A stretch of DNA of 64,000 nucleotides, from the NCBI RefSeq assembly GCF_001422985.1, contig NZ_LMNL01000040.1:71380-135379 (forward strand). Reading direction: 5' to 3'. The notes beneath the pieces were generated by a model. The model was not told where the DNA came from. It did not search any database and worked only from the letters and a program-made list of their open reading frames with translations. Position numbers and translations under genes: made by a program. Source of the DNA: Methylobacterium sp. Leaf117 (GTDB lineage: Bacteria; Pseudomonadota; Alphaproteobacteria; Rhizobiales; Beijerinckiaceae). Shown piece after piece: positions 16,116 through 23,965 of the stretch. Position 1 is the stretch's first letter, and the number at the start of each line of letters is the position of its first letter.

Positions 16116-18116
16116 GGGAAAGGCTCTCGGGCTCATGCCAGGGCTTGGATCGCCGCCCGGCCGCCTGGGACAGCGCCTTGCCGACCTCCGCGGCGGAGTA
16201 GGGCTTCCGCACCAGGTCAAACCCGTGCGCCCCGTCCTGCGCCAGCACGTGGCTGTAGCCGGACATGAGGATGACCGGAAGGTCGGGATGTAGCTCTCGG
16301 AGCCGGCCGCCGAGCCCGATCCCGCCGATGCTCGGCATCACCACGTCCGAGAACGCGGCGTCGAAGCGTGAAGGGCACCGCCTCGATCTCCGCAAGCGCC
16401 GCCTCCGCCGAATGGGCCAGGACCGTGACGTAGCCAAGGTCGTGAAGGATCTGCGCGCAAAACTGTCCGACCTCGACGTTGTCCTCGACGATCAGCGCGC
16501 ATCGGTCAGGCTGACCGCTGGGAACGCTCTCAAGCACCGGGGCGACAGCGGTCGCATCGGCCTCGTCGTTCGCCTGGGGCAAGTAGAGAGTGAAGGTGGT
16601 GCCATGGCCGACGACGCTGGCCATGTCGACGTCGCCTCCGGATTGCTTGGTGAAGCCGATAACCTGGCTTAGCCCCAACCCGGTGCCCTTGCCGACGTCC
16701 TTGGTGGTGAAAAACGGCTCGAAGATGGGCCCAAGGTTATCCGCCGGAATGCTTGAACCAGTATCCAAGACCTCCACGGAGACGAACGGGCCGGACGAAC
16801 CGGCATGCCCGCGGATGGGCGGCATCGGCTTGTCGCAGGTCAGACGGATAGAGAGCGTGCCCTCGCCACCCATGGCGTCGCGGGCATTCACCGCCAGGTT
16901 CACCAACGCCGTCTCGAACTGGCTGACGTCGGCGCGGACGTGGCAGGCGATGACGGGCAGATGCGTCACGATGCGGATGCGGGCCCCAGTGAGGGAATCG
17001 AGCATGTCCGCGACGGATCGCATCCGGGCGCCGGCGTCGAACACCTCGGGCGTGAGGGGCTGGCGCCGGGCGAAAGCCAACAGTTGCGCGGTCAGCTTCG
17101 CGGCCCGATCTACGGTGTCGGAAACGGCATCCATGTAGCGGCGCCGGCGCTCCTCGTTGAGGTCGGGCCGTCGAAGGAACTCGCCGGATGAGCGGATGAT
17201 GGTCAGCAGGTTGTTGAAGTCGTGCGCCACGCCGCCGGTCAACTGGCCGACGGCTTCCATCTTCTGGGATTGCAGCAGCGCGGCCTGGGTTTCGGACAGC
17301 TCGCCTGTGCGCTCGGCGATCCGTCGTCGAAGAGTGTCGTTCATGCCCTGCAGCGTCTCTCGCAGCCTCAGCTTGGACGCGACGCGGCTGTCGACGTTTC
17401 GGGCAAGGCGCATGATCAGTCCGGCCAGCCCCCCATGAGGACGATGACCAGGAGGACCGTTCCCGTCTCGGCCTCCATCACGCCGTTGTGCACCGCATGG
17501 AGTTGAAGCCGTCCGAGCACCAGCGGGACCACGACGACGGTCGGGAGCAGGTGTCGCGTGACCGCCCCGGCCTCGCCGCCGCCGAACGCCGTCCTGACCC
17601 AAGGTCCGTCCGGACGGCTCAACAGTACCGACGCGGAAAGGAAGCCGAGGGTCACGGTGGTTACCAGGGCCATGCGGGAGTACGGACCGCCTTGGTGGAA
17701 GGCGCCGAGGCCGTAGGCGTAGCCGATCCCGCAGGCCGCGGCGATGACGAACCCACACAGGGCGGACAGGCCGGCGCGGTGGCGCAGTTGTCGGTTTCCG
17801 GTCCCCTGCAGGACGAGGCCGGCAACGGTCGTTAGGATGCAGATGACCGTGATGAGCGCCATGTCGCTGCCGGGCTTCAAGGGAGCGAACAGGAGGCGCT
17901 GGACCTAGTCGTCCAGGCGGAAGCTTCCAGGGACCACGTACTGAAGCCCGCCCCCGAGCGCGAGGATGCCGGCGGCCCCGGCAAGAGACCGCTGGGCCGA
18001 ACGGTTCAGCGAACCCGTATCCCTGCGCGAAGCTAGCAGCAGCGATGCCCCAACAGGATGCAGGCGAGCGCCGTCAGGGCGACCATTGGCGGCTCGCCCG
18101 GGAAGATGCTCCGCAT
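16039..18116 (-). pseudogene. decayed membrane hybrid histidine kinase
   Basis: The pieces of one gene can be followed in three frames. From 18116 a membrane-type segment (GEPPMVALTALACILLG) is followed near 18040 by a frame change, consistent with one G lost from a G run, into LLLASRRDTG. An in-frame TAG stands at 17905-17907, and the frame continues into ALITVICILTTVAGLVL and further membrane helices down to about 17430, where loss of a base in a G6 run again changes frame. Then comes a full HisKA/HATPase core (VGQLTGGVAHDFNNLLTIIR) and a receiver domain interrupted near 16366 by one extra base before DAAFSDVVMP. The intact relative is the kinase at 23966. Three indels plus a nonsense codon argue for real decay, though homopolymer errors cannot be excluded. 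Membrane-like coding may reach to about 18200. Confidence 0.8.
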
Positions 18117-18330
18117 CTCGGTACGTCGAGCTACCAGCCGGCCAGCACTATCGCGGACGCATCGGTTCCGATGACGGCGAACGCCGCGGAGACCCATTGC
18201 GGCTGGACGTTGGGCCCATTGGGTCCGGGCGATTATTTATGGGACGGAGCCATCCCATCCGTCTTCGGCATTCCGCCCCAATCTGCCAGAACCGGTTCCA
18301 TCCATTCCGAGCGCCCACCGAACGACCGGA

Positions 18331-19584
18331 TCAAGCCTGTTCGAGGGGTATGTCCAGGGTGCACACGACGCCGGCGGGCTCGTAACGGATGCGTACCTTG
18401 CCTCCGAGTTCGTTAGCGAGGCCCCGCTCGATCATGCGGCTGCCGAAGCCCCTCCGGGTCGGCGGCAGGACCGGCGGCCCGCCTCCTTCCTGCCAGCGCA
18501 GCCTGAGGCGCCGAGCGGCCTCGGGCGAGGCGGCCTCGTCCACGTCGACGGCCGCCCAGGACACCATCACGGTGCCTGCCTCGTTCGACAGGGCCCCGTA
18601 CTTGGTCGCGTTTGTCGCGAGCTCGTGCACCATCATGGACAGGGCGAGCGCTGCGCGGGGCACGAGCCTGACAGGATCACCCTCCCAGACGCAGCGTTGC
18701 GCAAGCGTGTTGTGGAGGCTCAGGGCGTCCTTCACCAGCCGGCCGAGATCCGCACCGTCCCACTTCTCGACGGTGAGCACGTCGTGCGCCCGGGAAAGGG
18801 CAATGAGGCGAGCGGTTATGGCTTCCCGGGCCTCTTGCATGGAGGTCGCGGTGCGGAGCGATTGGTTCGTAAATGCCTGCACGGTGGCGAGGGTGTTCTT
18901 CACGCGGTGATTGAGCTCGTGGATGAGGGTCTGCTGGTGCTGGCTCGCGAGCTGCGCCTCAGTGAGATCCCTGAGGATCTTCAGGAAGCCCGTCAGGCCG
19001 CCTGCGTCGTCACGCATCGGCATCATCAGGCCGTTGGCCCAGAACCGCCCACCGTCCTTGCGCAGGTGCCAGCGGTTGTCGTCGGCCCGCCCATCGGTCA
19101 CCGCGAGCCTCATCTCTTCCTCGGCGATGGCCTCGTCATTGTCCTCGGGCGTGAAGATGACGTTCACCGCACGGCCGAGCGCCTCCGCCTCGTCCCATCC
19201 GAGCAGGTTCTCGGCGCCGGTGTTCCATCCGGTGATGCGCCCGGAGAGATCCAGGGTGAAGATCGCATAGTCCCGGGCACTCTCCACGGCGAGCCGATAC
19301 CGGGCTTCGCTGTGCCCAAGCGCGGCGAGGCGGGCTGTCAGATGGGCGATGGTCCGCTCTAATTCGGCGGCACGGGTATCGGCGAGGGCCAGGGCGGCCC
19401 GACCCTTCGCGATCTCCCGCTCGTGCTCGATGGCGACCGCGGGGGAACCCTCGGCCACGCGCCGCACCGCCTCGTCGAGTGAACGCCTCAGGAGCGCGAT
19501 CTCGGCTTCCAGCGATACTTCCCGGTCGTGATGGAACGGGTCTGAAGGATCACGGTCGTTCAAGCCAGATTTCCGGTCGCCCAC
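18331..19584 (-). CDS. PAS-domain HWE-type sensor histidine kinase
   Basis: A 417-residue soluble kinase. Residues 20-85 form a coiled coil, 95-210 a PAS domain (YRLAVESARDYAIFTLDLSG ... GRFWANG), and the C-terminal half an HWE/HisKA_2 core with the phosphorylation box HELNHRVKNTLATVQAF and N-box HELATNATKYGAL. It is related to the LOV kinase at 2673 but lacks the GRNCRFLQ motif, so it is not a flavin-cysteine photosensor. The start is GTG at 19584. Partner response regulator is not in the window. Confidence 0.9.
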   Translation of the reverse strand: MGDRKSGLNDRDPSDPFHHDREVSLEAEIALLRRSLDEAVRRVAEGSPAVAIEHEREIAKGRAALALADTRAAELERTIAHLTARLAALGHSEARYRLAVESARDYAIFTLDLSGRITGWNTGAENLLGWDEAEALGRAVNVIFTPEDNDEAIAEEEMRLAVTDGRADDNRWHLRKDGGRFWANGLMMPMRDDAGGLTGFLKILRDLTEAQLASQHQQTLIHELNHRVKNTLATVQAFTNQSLRTATSMQEAREAITARLIALSRAHDVLTVEKWDGADLGRLVKDALSLHNTLAQRCVWEGDPVRLVPRAALALSMMVHELATNATKYGALSNEAGTVMVSWAAVDVDEAASPEAARRLRLRWQEGGGPPVLPPTRRGFGSRMIERGLANELGGKVRIRYEPAGVVCTLDIPLEQA

Positions 19585-20192
19585 ACATCGGCGCGCGAAA
19601 TCCGGTTATTTCCTTCAAAATGAAATCGAGACATTTGACTTCCCGCTATCGAAAGGCGGGAGCACATCGAACTCTCAGGCGCCGACGCCCTTTGGTATTG
19701 GCCAGCGATGAATTTATTCTACAATGATATCCGCGATAGATCAAGCCATGGATGAGTTGCATGACGGCCATCGACAGACAACAATAACTTGAAAAAAGCG
19801 CAAATCCGACAAGATAACATGGCATTTACGTCGAATACATTTGGTCGATCCATCTGGATACCCCTGCGACAGGTTCGGGCTGGAACGGAAAGTTGGTCCT
19901 CGCTTGTCCGGCGTCGGAGGTGTCACCTCGGCCAGGATAGTTACCAGGAACGTCCGGGTTCCGCCCCCGATTTCGACCTTTCGGCTCAGACAAGCGGTTA
20001 GGGACCTTGCGCAGGGTCGCTTTCTCGCACTCGGCGCCATTAATCGAGCTGGTGCGTGGCAGATGCGAACCACTTGGAGATGGAGCACCTCTCGCCAGGG
20101 GCGTTATTAAGGCGGGCGCGCTGGACCCCGTCGACTTCGAGGATCCAAGCGGCGAGCCCGTCTCGTCGATATGGCGACGGCCGAGCCAACTC
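19585..20192. other. intergenic, relatively AT-rich near 19600-19850, no gene seen
   Basis: About 600 bases with lower GC than the surroundings just upstream of the kinase gene. Open frames on both strands lack ribosome binding sites and protein-like composition. It presumably holds the promoter of the kinase at 18331-19584. No hairpin or repeat stood out. Confidence 0.45.
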
Positions 20193-20349
20193 TCAGAAGA
20201 CCAGCCACATCAGGTATACGACGGCCGCCGATCCGATGGCGGCGAGCCCAATCATGCGGAGGCTCTCCGCCAAATGGGTCGAGCGACGCCGATGCGGGCG
20301 TCACTTGTTCGTCGGAGGCATCGGTCCAAGATGCGACGTGCGTGTTCAT
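20193..20349 (-). pseudogene. small single-span membrane protein, frameshifted
   Basis: An ATG at 20349 opens a frame reading MNTHVASWTDASDEQVTPAS, and the neighbouring frame then supplies THLAESLRMIGLAAIGS followed by a hydrophobic end (AAVVYLMWLVF) and a TGA at 20193-20195. Joined by a single-base shift near 20275-20285 they make a protein of about 50 residues with a hydrophilic start and one C-terminal membrane helix, a common layout. Either the gene is broken or one base is wrong. The TM part alone (start at the internal ATG) would be a 20-residue peptide. No function recognised. Confidence 0.5.
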
Positions 20350-20431
20350 GACCGGATGGATCCTTGATTGCCGGGCGTGCCTGGTTCGACCGATCCCGCC
20401 GCGAGGATGGCCGCATCGTCCCGCTCGATCC

Positions 20432-20445
20432 TTACGCTGGATCAA
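20432..20445. promoter_or_regulatory. FNR/FixK-type box upstream of BON gene
   Basis: TTACGCTGGATCAA lies 157 bases before the ATG at 20603. It shares CTGGATCAA with the sites upstream of the two usp genes; the left half-site is weak. Confidence 0.55.
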
Positions 20446-20602
20446 GGATCGGGGCCGCCGCACTGCCTACGTTGGCCGGATGCCGGGACACGCCTTGTCT
20501 TGGAAACCGGACAGCCTGGCCCGGAGCGAACCCGCCGAGCCTCATCCACGCATCCTGGACCTTCCCCGCATCATTGATGCGGGCATGCCCAAGGAGACCC
20601 TC

Positions 20603-21256
20603 ATGTCCCATGACACCAGCCTGCAGCATCGCGTCACGGCCGAACTCATCTTGGACCCGGCGGTAACCTCGTCGGAGATCGGTGTCACGGCCAAGAACGG
20701 CGTGGTCGCCCTGTCCGGTAAGGTGGGGACCTACGACGAGAAGATCGCCGCAGAGGCCGCCGCCTGCCGTGTCTGGGGCGTGGGGGCCCTCGTCCAGGAG
20801 ATCGAGGTCGTGGTCCCATATGCCCGCAAGCGGTCCGACGAGGACATCGCCGCGACCGCCGTCGCCCGTCTCGCCTGGAACGTCGCCGTCCCTCCGGATT
20901 GCGTCATGGTGAAGGTTTCGAAGGGTACGGTCACCCTGACCGGCCACGTGGACCATCGCTTCCAGTCCGAAGTCGCCGAGCGCGAACTCAGCCAGTTGTC
21001 CGGCGTCGTCGCGGTGGACAACCGGATCGTGGTCAAGCCCCAGGTCGACGTCGCGGCCGTCGGCGACAGGATCAGCGAGGCGCTGGAGCGCTCGTGGCTG
21101 TTCGACCTGAAGACCTTGACCGTCATCGCGGATGGCGGGATCATCTATCTCGGCGGCACCCTCCGCTCGATGCAGGAGCGTCCACGAGGCGGTAGGCGCG
21201 GCCTGGGCCTCCCCGGGGCACTACGGCGGTCGAGAACCGCATCAGCGTCGTCTGAG
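20603..21256 (+). pseudogene. triple-BON-domain protein, frameshifted at its 3' end
   Basis: AAGGAGACCCTC before the ATG at 20603 marks the start. Three BON domains follow (about residues 5-72, 77-145 and 147-215), as in OsmY-like and other stress proteins that bind lipid or the envelope, here without a signal peptide. The first two domains are intact. In the third, after IIYLGGTLRSMQER the frame moves by one base to VHEAVGAAWASPG and then again to TAVENRISVV and a TGA at 21254-21256, the typical family ending. As sequenced, the reading frame instead runs to 21385 with unrelated residues. Two compensating-type indels within 70 bases; the protein may keep partial function. Confidence 0.72.
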
Positions 21257-21685
21257 CGCAGCGACACGCCCCTGCCGGGCATCGTGTACACGGCGGAGGC
21301 GTGTCGTTCCCGGAAAGGTAATCCGACCATGACCAAGCCGCATCAATGTCATGGCCGCCGCTGCAGGTCCGCTTTCTACTGCTGAGCAGATACCTTAACG
21401 GGCAAGGCGGAAGGTCCGGACCAGGTCCTTCTCTGCCGTTTAGCAGAACCCGGGCTTATGTCCGCTTTCGGGCGGCGCCTGCGGTAACTTGTACGACTAC
21501 GTTGGGTCGAGTCCGGCTGGACTGCTCTACGACCAAGTCGGGTGGTTTTCCGTCAATCTGCTTCCGGGCAGCAATCGATAGAAGCGGACATCGCCTCCGT
21601 GCCCGCTCACGACCCTACTCGGACCTTCAAGCCGCACGCTTTGAACGTCCGGAGTTGACGCTAAGCGGACAATCAATCGTGACCT
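21257..21685. other. gene-free stretch with four AAGCGGAC/GTCCGCTT octamers
   Basis: No credible gene. GTCCGCTT occurs at 21366 and 21460 and its complement AAGCGGAC at 21582 and 21663. The same octamer recurs in other gene-free stretches of the window (23577, 34309, 34360, 35355, 39227, 63011), suggesting remains of a repeat family. Confidence 0.6.
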
Positions 21686-21940
21686 TCAGGATGCCGCGAT
21701 GGTCTCAGTTCGCGGAAGAGGATGAGGCGGTTCGAACCGGTCGATGAACCGCATGCCATCCCAGAGGTCGACGGCATGCTGATCAACAAGGGCTCGTGCC
21801 TTGTCCGTAGCTTCGCTGTCGTCCGAGGCTGAAATCGGCGTGTTCAGAACCCCGCCTCCGCCAGCGTTGAGCATCACGGCTCGGTAGCACGGTGCCCCAT
21901 CCGGCTCAGCAGATGGAGGCCCAATCACCGGATCAGCCAC
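21686..21940 (-). CDS. small hypothetical protein
   Basis: An 84-residue protein whose core (ARALVDQHAVDLWDGMRFIDRF) looks like a conserved small protein found next to DUF6894 genes. The real start may be the internal methionine in CYRAVMLNAGG. Its 5' end overlaps the 3' end of the DUF6894 gene by 16 bases, which suggests translational coupling. No catalytic motif or signal peptide. Confidence 0.6.
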   Translation of the reverse strand: MADPVIGPPSAEPDGAPCYRAVMLNAGGGGVLNTPISASDDSEATDKARALVDQHAVDLWDGMRFIDRFEPPHPLPRTETIAAS

Positions 21941-22164
21941 GTGCCCGTATAGGTCACAGCGGCCGAGTAGATGGGATGGCCATCCTCGTCCGTCACCAGA
22001 ACCGAGAAGGCTTGGTGTTCGCCGTCCTTGGGCACCTCGTGCGCTGCGATCTGAGGCAGGACCGACTTTGCTTGACGAGCAGCTTCTTCAGGACCGGCGA
22101 GGTCCATGCCCTCGTCGTCGCGAAGCGTTTGGCCGTCATGGATATCGAAGAAGTAGCGAGGCAT
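21925..22164 (-). CDS. DUF6894 family protein
   Basis: A 79-residue protein with the family opening PRYFFDIHDGQTLRDDEGMDL and a second half of short strands (FSVLVTDEDGHPIYSAAVTY). Start at 22164 is chosen because GGAGAGCCCT lies upstream and the family begins with this motif; the frame runs on to 22197. Function unknown; these proteins are numerous in Methylobacterium and rhizobia. A second member lies at 23188. Confidence 0.8.
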   Translation of the reverse strand: MPRYFFDIHDGQTLRDDEGMDLAGPEEAARQAKSVLPQIAAHEVPKDGEHQAFSVLVTDEDGHPIYSAAVTYTGTWLIR

Positions 22165-22320
22165 AGGGCTCTCCGCGCGCAGCAGGCGGGAGCACACGAG
22201 GTCTCACAGGCGCGGAAAGCCGAGAGTATGGCCGCGATAACTTTTGATATAGGCGTTGTGTCGACCTAAAAACTAATAAATGGGTGTTTTCCCCTTGGTT
22301 CCAAAGAACGGTCGGGTACC

Positions 22321-23055
22321 TCACATAGCGGGGTATGGGGGAGCCTTAGGATGCAGGTGGAGGTAGTTCGGATTGAACCCCGCATAGGCCTTGATGGCAG
22401 CGACATCGGGTAAGGTGACACGCCTTTCCTTGAACACCACCAGCCCCAAACGTCGTAACTCCTGGAGCACCCGGTTGATGTGGACGTTCGACAGCCCGGT
22501 TGCATCACCGAGATCGAGTTGGATGAGGGGAAACTGGTAGCTGTTCTCTGTCGCAAGCCCCACCACCTGGAGGCGGATCAGGAACTCACAGAACAGGTGT
22601 GCGACCTGCTCGTCGGCCGAACGACGGCCCATGCACACCAGCCATTCCCGAAGGATCGCTTCATCGACGAGGCCAGCCCACTGCAAGGCACGGTTCAGGC
22701 CCGGATGTTTCCCGCTGAGGTCATTCATCACCGAACGCGGGATACGCACCACGTCGCAGGAGCTGATTGTTCCGATGCTGTGATCCATCTCGCCGAGGAT
22801 CGACACGTTCAGGTCGCAGAAGTCTCCCGGGATAAGGAAGGCGACAATCGACCGTCCACCGCCTGGAAGCACCTTATAGCGGCAGGCAAACCCTTTCTGG
22901 ATCAGGTGGACGTGATCGGGCACGTCTCCTTCCGAGATGAGTGCGGTTCGGGATGGGACATCGCGAACGCGCGCACTCGCATCCGTGAGAGCCTTCTCTT
23001 CGGACCCAGACAGGACGAAACGGCGTCCAAGCTTCTGGATGAACGGATTGAGCAT
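22321..23055 (-). CDS. Crp/Fnr-family transcriptional regulator
   Basis: A 244-residue regulator with an N-terminal effector beta-roll (LISEGDVPDHVHLIQKGFAC) and a C-terminal winged helix (DLGDATGLSNVHINRVLQEL). The recognition helix lacks the E..SR residues of FNR/FixK, so it should read a different site from the FixK-like protein at 8163. GGAGGGCAG before the ATG at 23055 sets the start; the frame extends to 23085. Regulators of this shape are very common in Methylobacterium, and the effector is unknown. Confidence 0.88.
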   Translation of the reverse strand: MLNPFIQKLGRRFVLSGSEEKALTDASARVRDVPSRTALISEGDVPDHVHLIQKGFACRYKVLPGGGRSIVAFLIPGDFCDLNVSILGEMDHSIGTISSCDVVRIPRSVMNDLSGKHPGLNRALQWAGLVDEAILREWLVCMGRRSADEQVAHLFCEFLIRLQVVGLATENSYQFPLIQLDLGDATGLSNVHINRVLQELRRLGLVVFKERRVTLPDVAAIKAYAGFNPNYLHLHPKAPPYPAM

Positions 23056-23187
23056 CTGCCCTCCCGGGCCATGCCCTATGGCCACTATGCCGAGCTAAGC
23101 GGCAGTGCACCAGAAAGTTGCGCCGAAATCTGGAATATAATTCCAAGCTTGTACAGCCTGACGACTACGCAAATCCGCAGAGCGATT

Positions 23188-23433
23188 TTACGGATAGCGA
23201 GGCTCGTGCCGTCCGCCTGAAACTGTCACTTCTGCGCTGTAGACGATGTCTCCGGAGGCATTACGGGCTGAAATCTTGAACGCCTGTTGATCGCTTCTCG
23301 GCAGAACGTTTTTGGCGATATCTGCGAGCGCCCTAAGGACCTCTGTCCGGGCAGTCTCTACGTCGGGAAGGTCCATCCCTTCCTCATCCCTGAACGGGGC
23401 GCGACTATCATCGAAGTCGAAATAAATTTTCAA
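23188..23433 (-). CDS. DUF6894 family protein
   Basis: An 81-residue relative of the protein at 21925-22164: KIYFDFDDSRAPFRDEEGMDLPD at the start, then a helix and a strand pair (FKISARNASGDIVYSAEVTV). The likely start is TTG at 23433 with GAAGG eight bases upstream; an ATG at 23505 would add 24 residues that do not match the family. Function unknown. Confidence 0.7.
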   Translation of the reverse strand: MKIYFDFDDSRAPFRDEEGMDLPDVETARTEVLRALADIAKNVLPRSDQQAFKISARNASGDIVYSAEVTVSGGRHEPRYP

Positions 23434-23965
23434 CAGCGCTACCTTCGATAAAGTTCTATTTCCTAGCGAAGACGACAGCGTATTAAACCGTACTGCGCTT
23501 GTCATTGGCTCTTGTTAATCGGCGTTCTGTCGGTCGGGTATCTCACATTAACCTGAGCGCGCCAGGTCAGGTCACGTCCGCTTCAGACGTGATGCGGACG
23601 TTCGGTAGGCCATCGACGAACGTCTGCATTCCACCCGACCCGGACGTAGACCGGACCGTCAGGTACCGACCCAACGCGGCCGTTCATATTACCATCGGCG
23701 CTGCCCGAAAGCTGCAGTTCGTCGCTCTGATGGCGACTTCGGTTCGAAGGGAAAAGCAGGCACCCTAGCCCGGCGGAGGAGCAATCCCTCGGCGACCCCC
23801 GAAGGCGCGTGTGCCATAAGGGGGCATGGCCCCTGAAATGTCCTCCGATAAGCCGAAGCGCGCGATCACTTCGTTCGGCGACTGCAAAAATTACGACTGC
23901 ACGGTCTTCGACACACTCGATGAGAGGTCTCACCGACCTAGCGAGAAGACGTCCGGGCGCAGCCA
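23434..23965. other. gene-free stretch before hybrid kinase
   Basis: Over 500 bases with no convincing gene. One GTCCGCTT octamer lies at 23577-23584. The 3' part should contain the promoter of the kinase starting at 23966/24002, but no clear -35/-10 pair was identified. Confidence 0.45.

Noticed and set aside
18117..18330. Plus-strand open frames of 123-139 codons around 17966-18416
   Set aside because: No ribosome binding site, Arg/Pro-rich composition, and they lie opposite decayed kinase sequence.
20171..20602. Upstream extension of the BON gene reading frame
   Set aside because: It crosses the FNR-type box and another gene remnant; the strong ribosome binding site is at 20590-20598.
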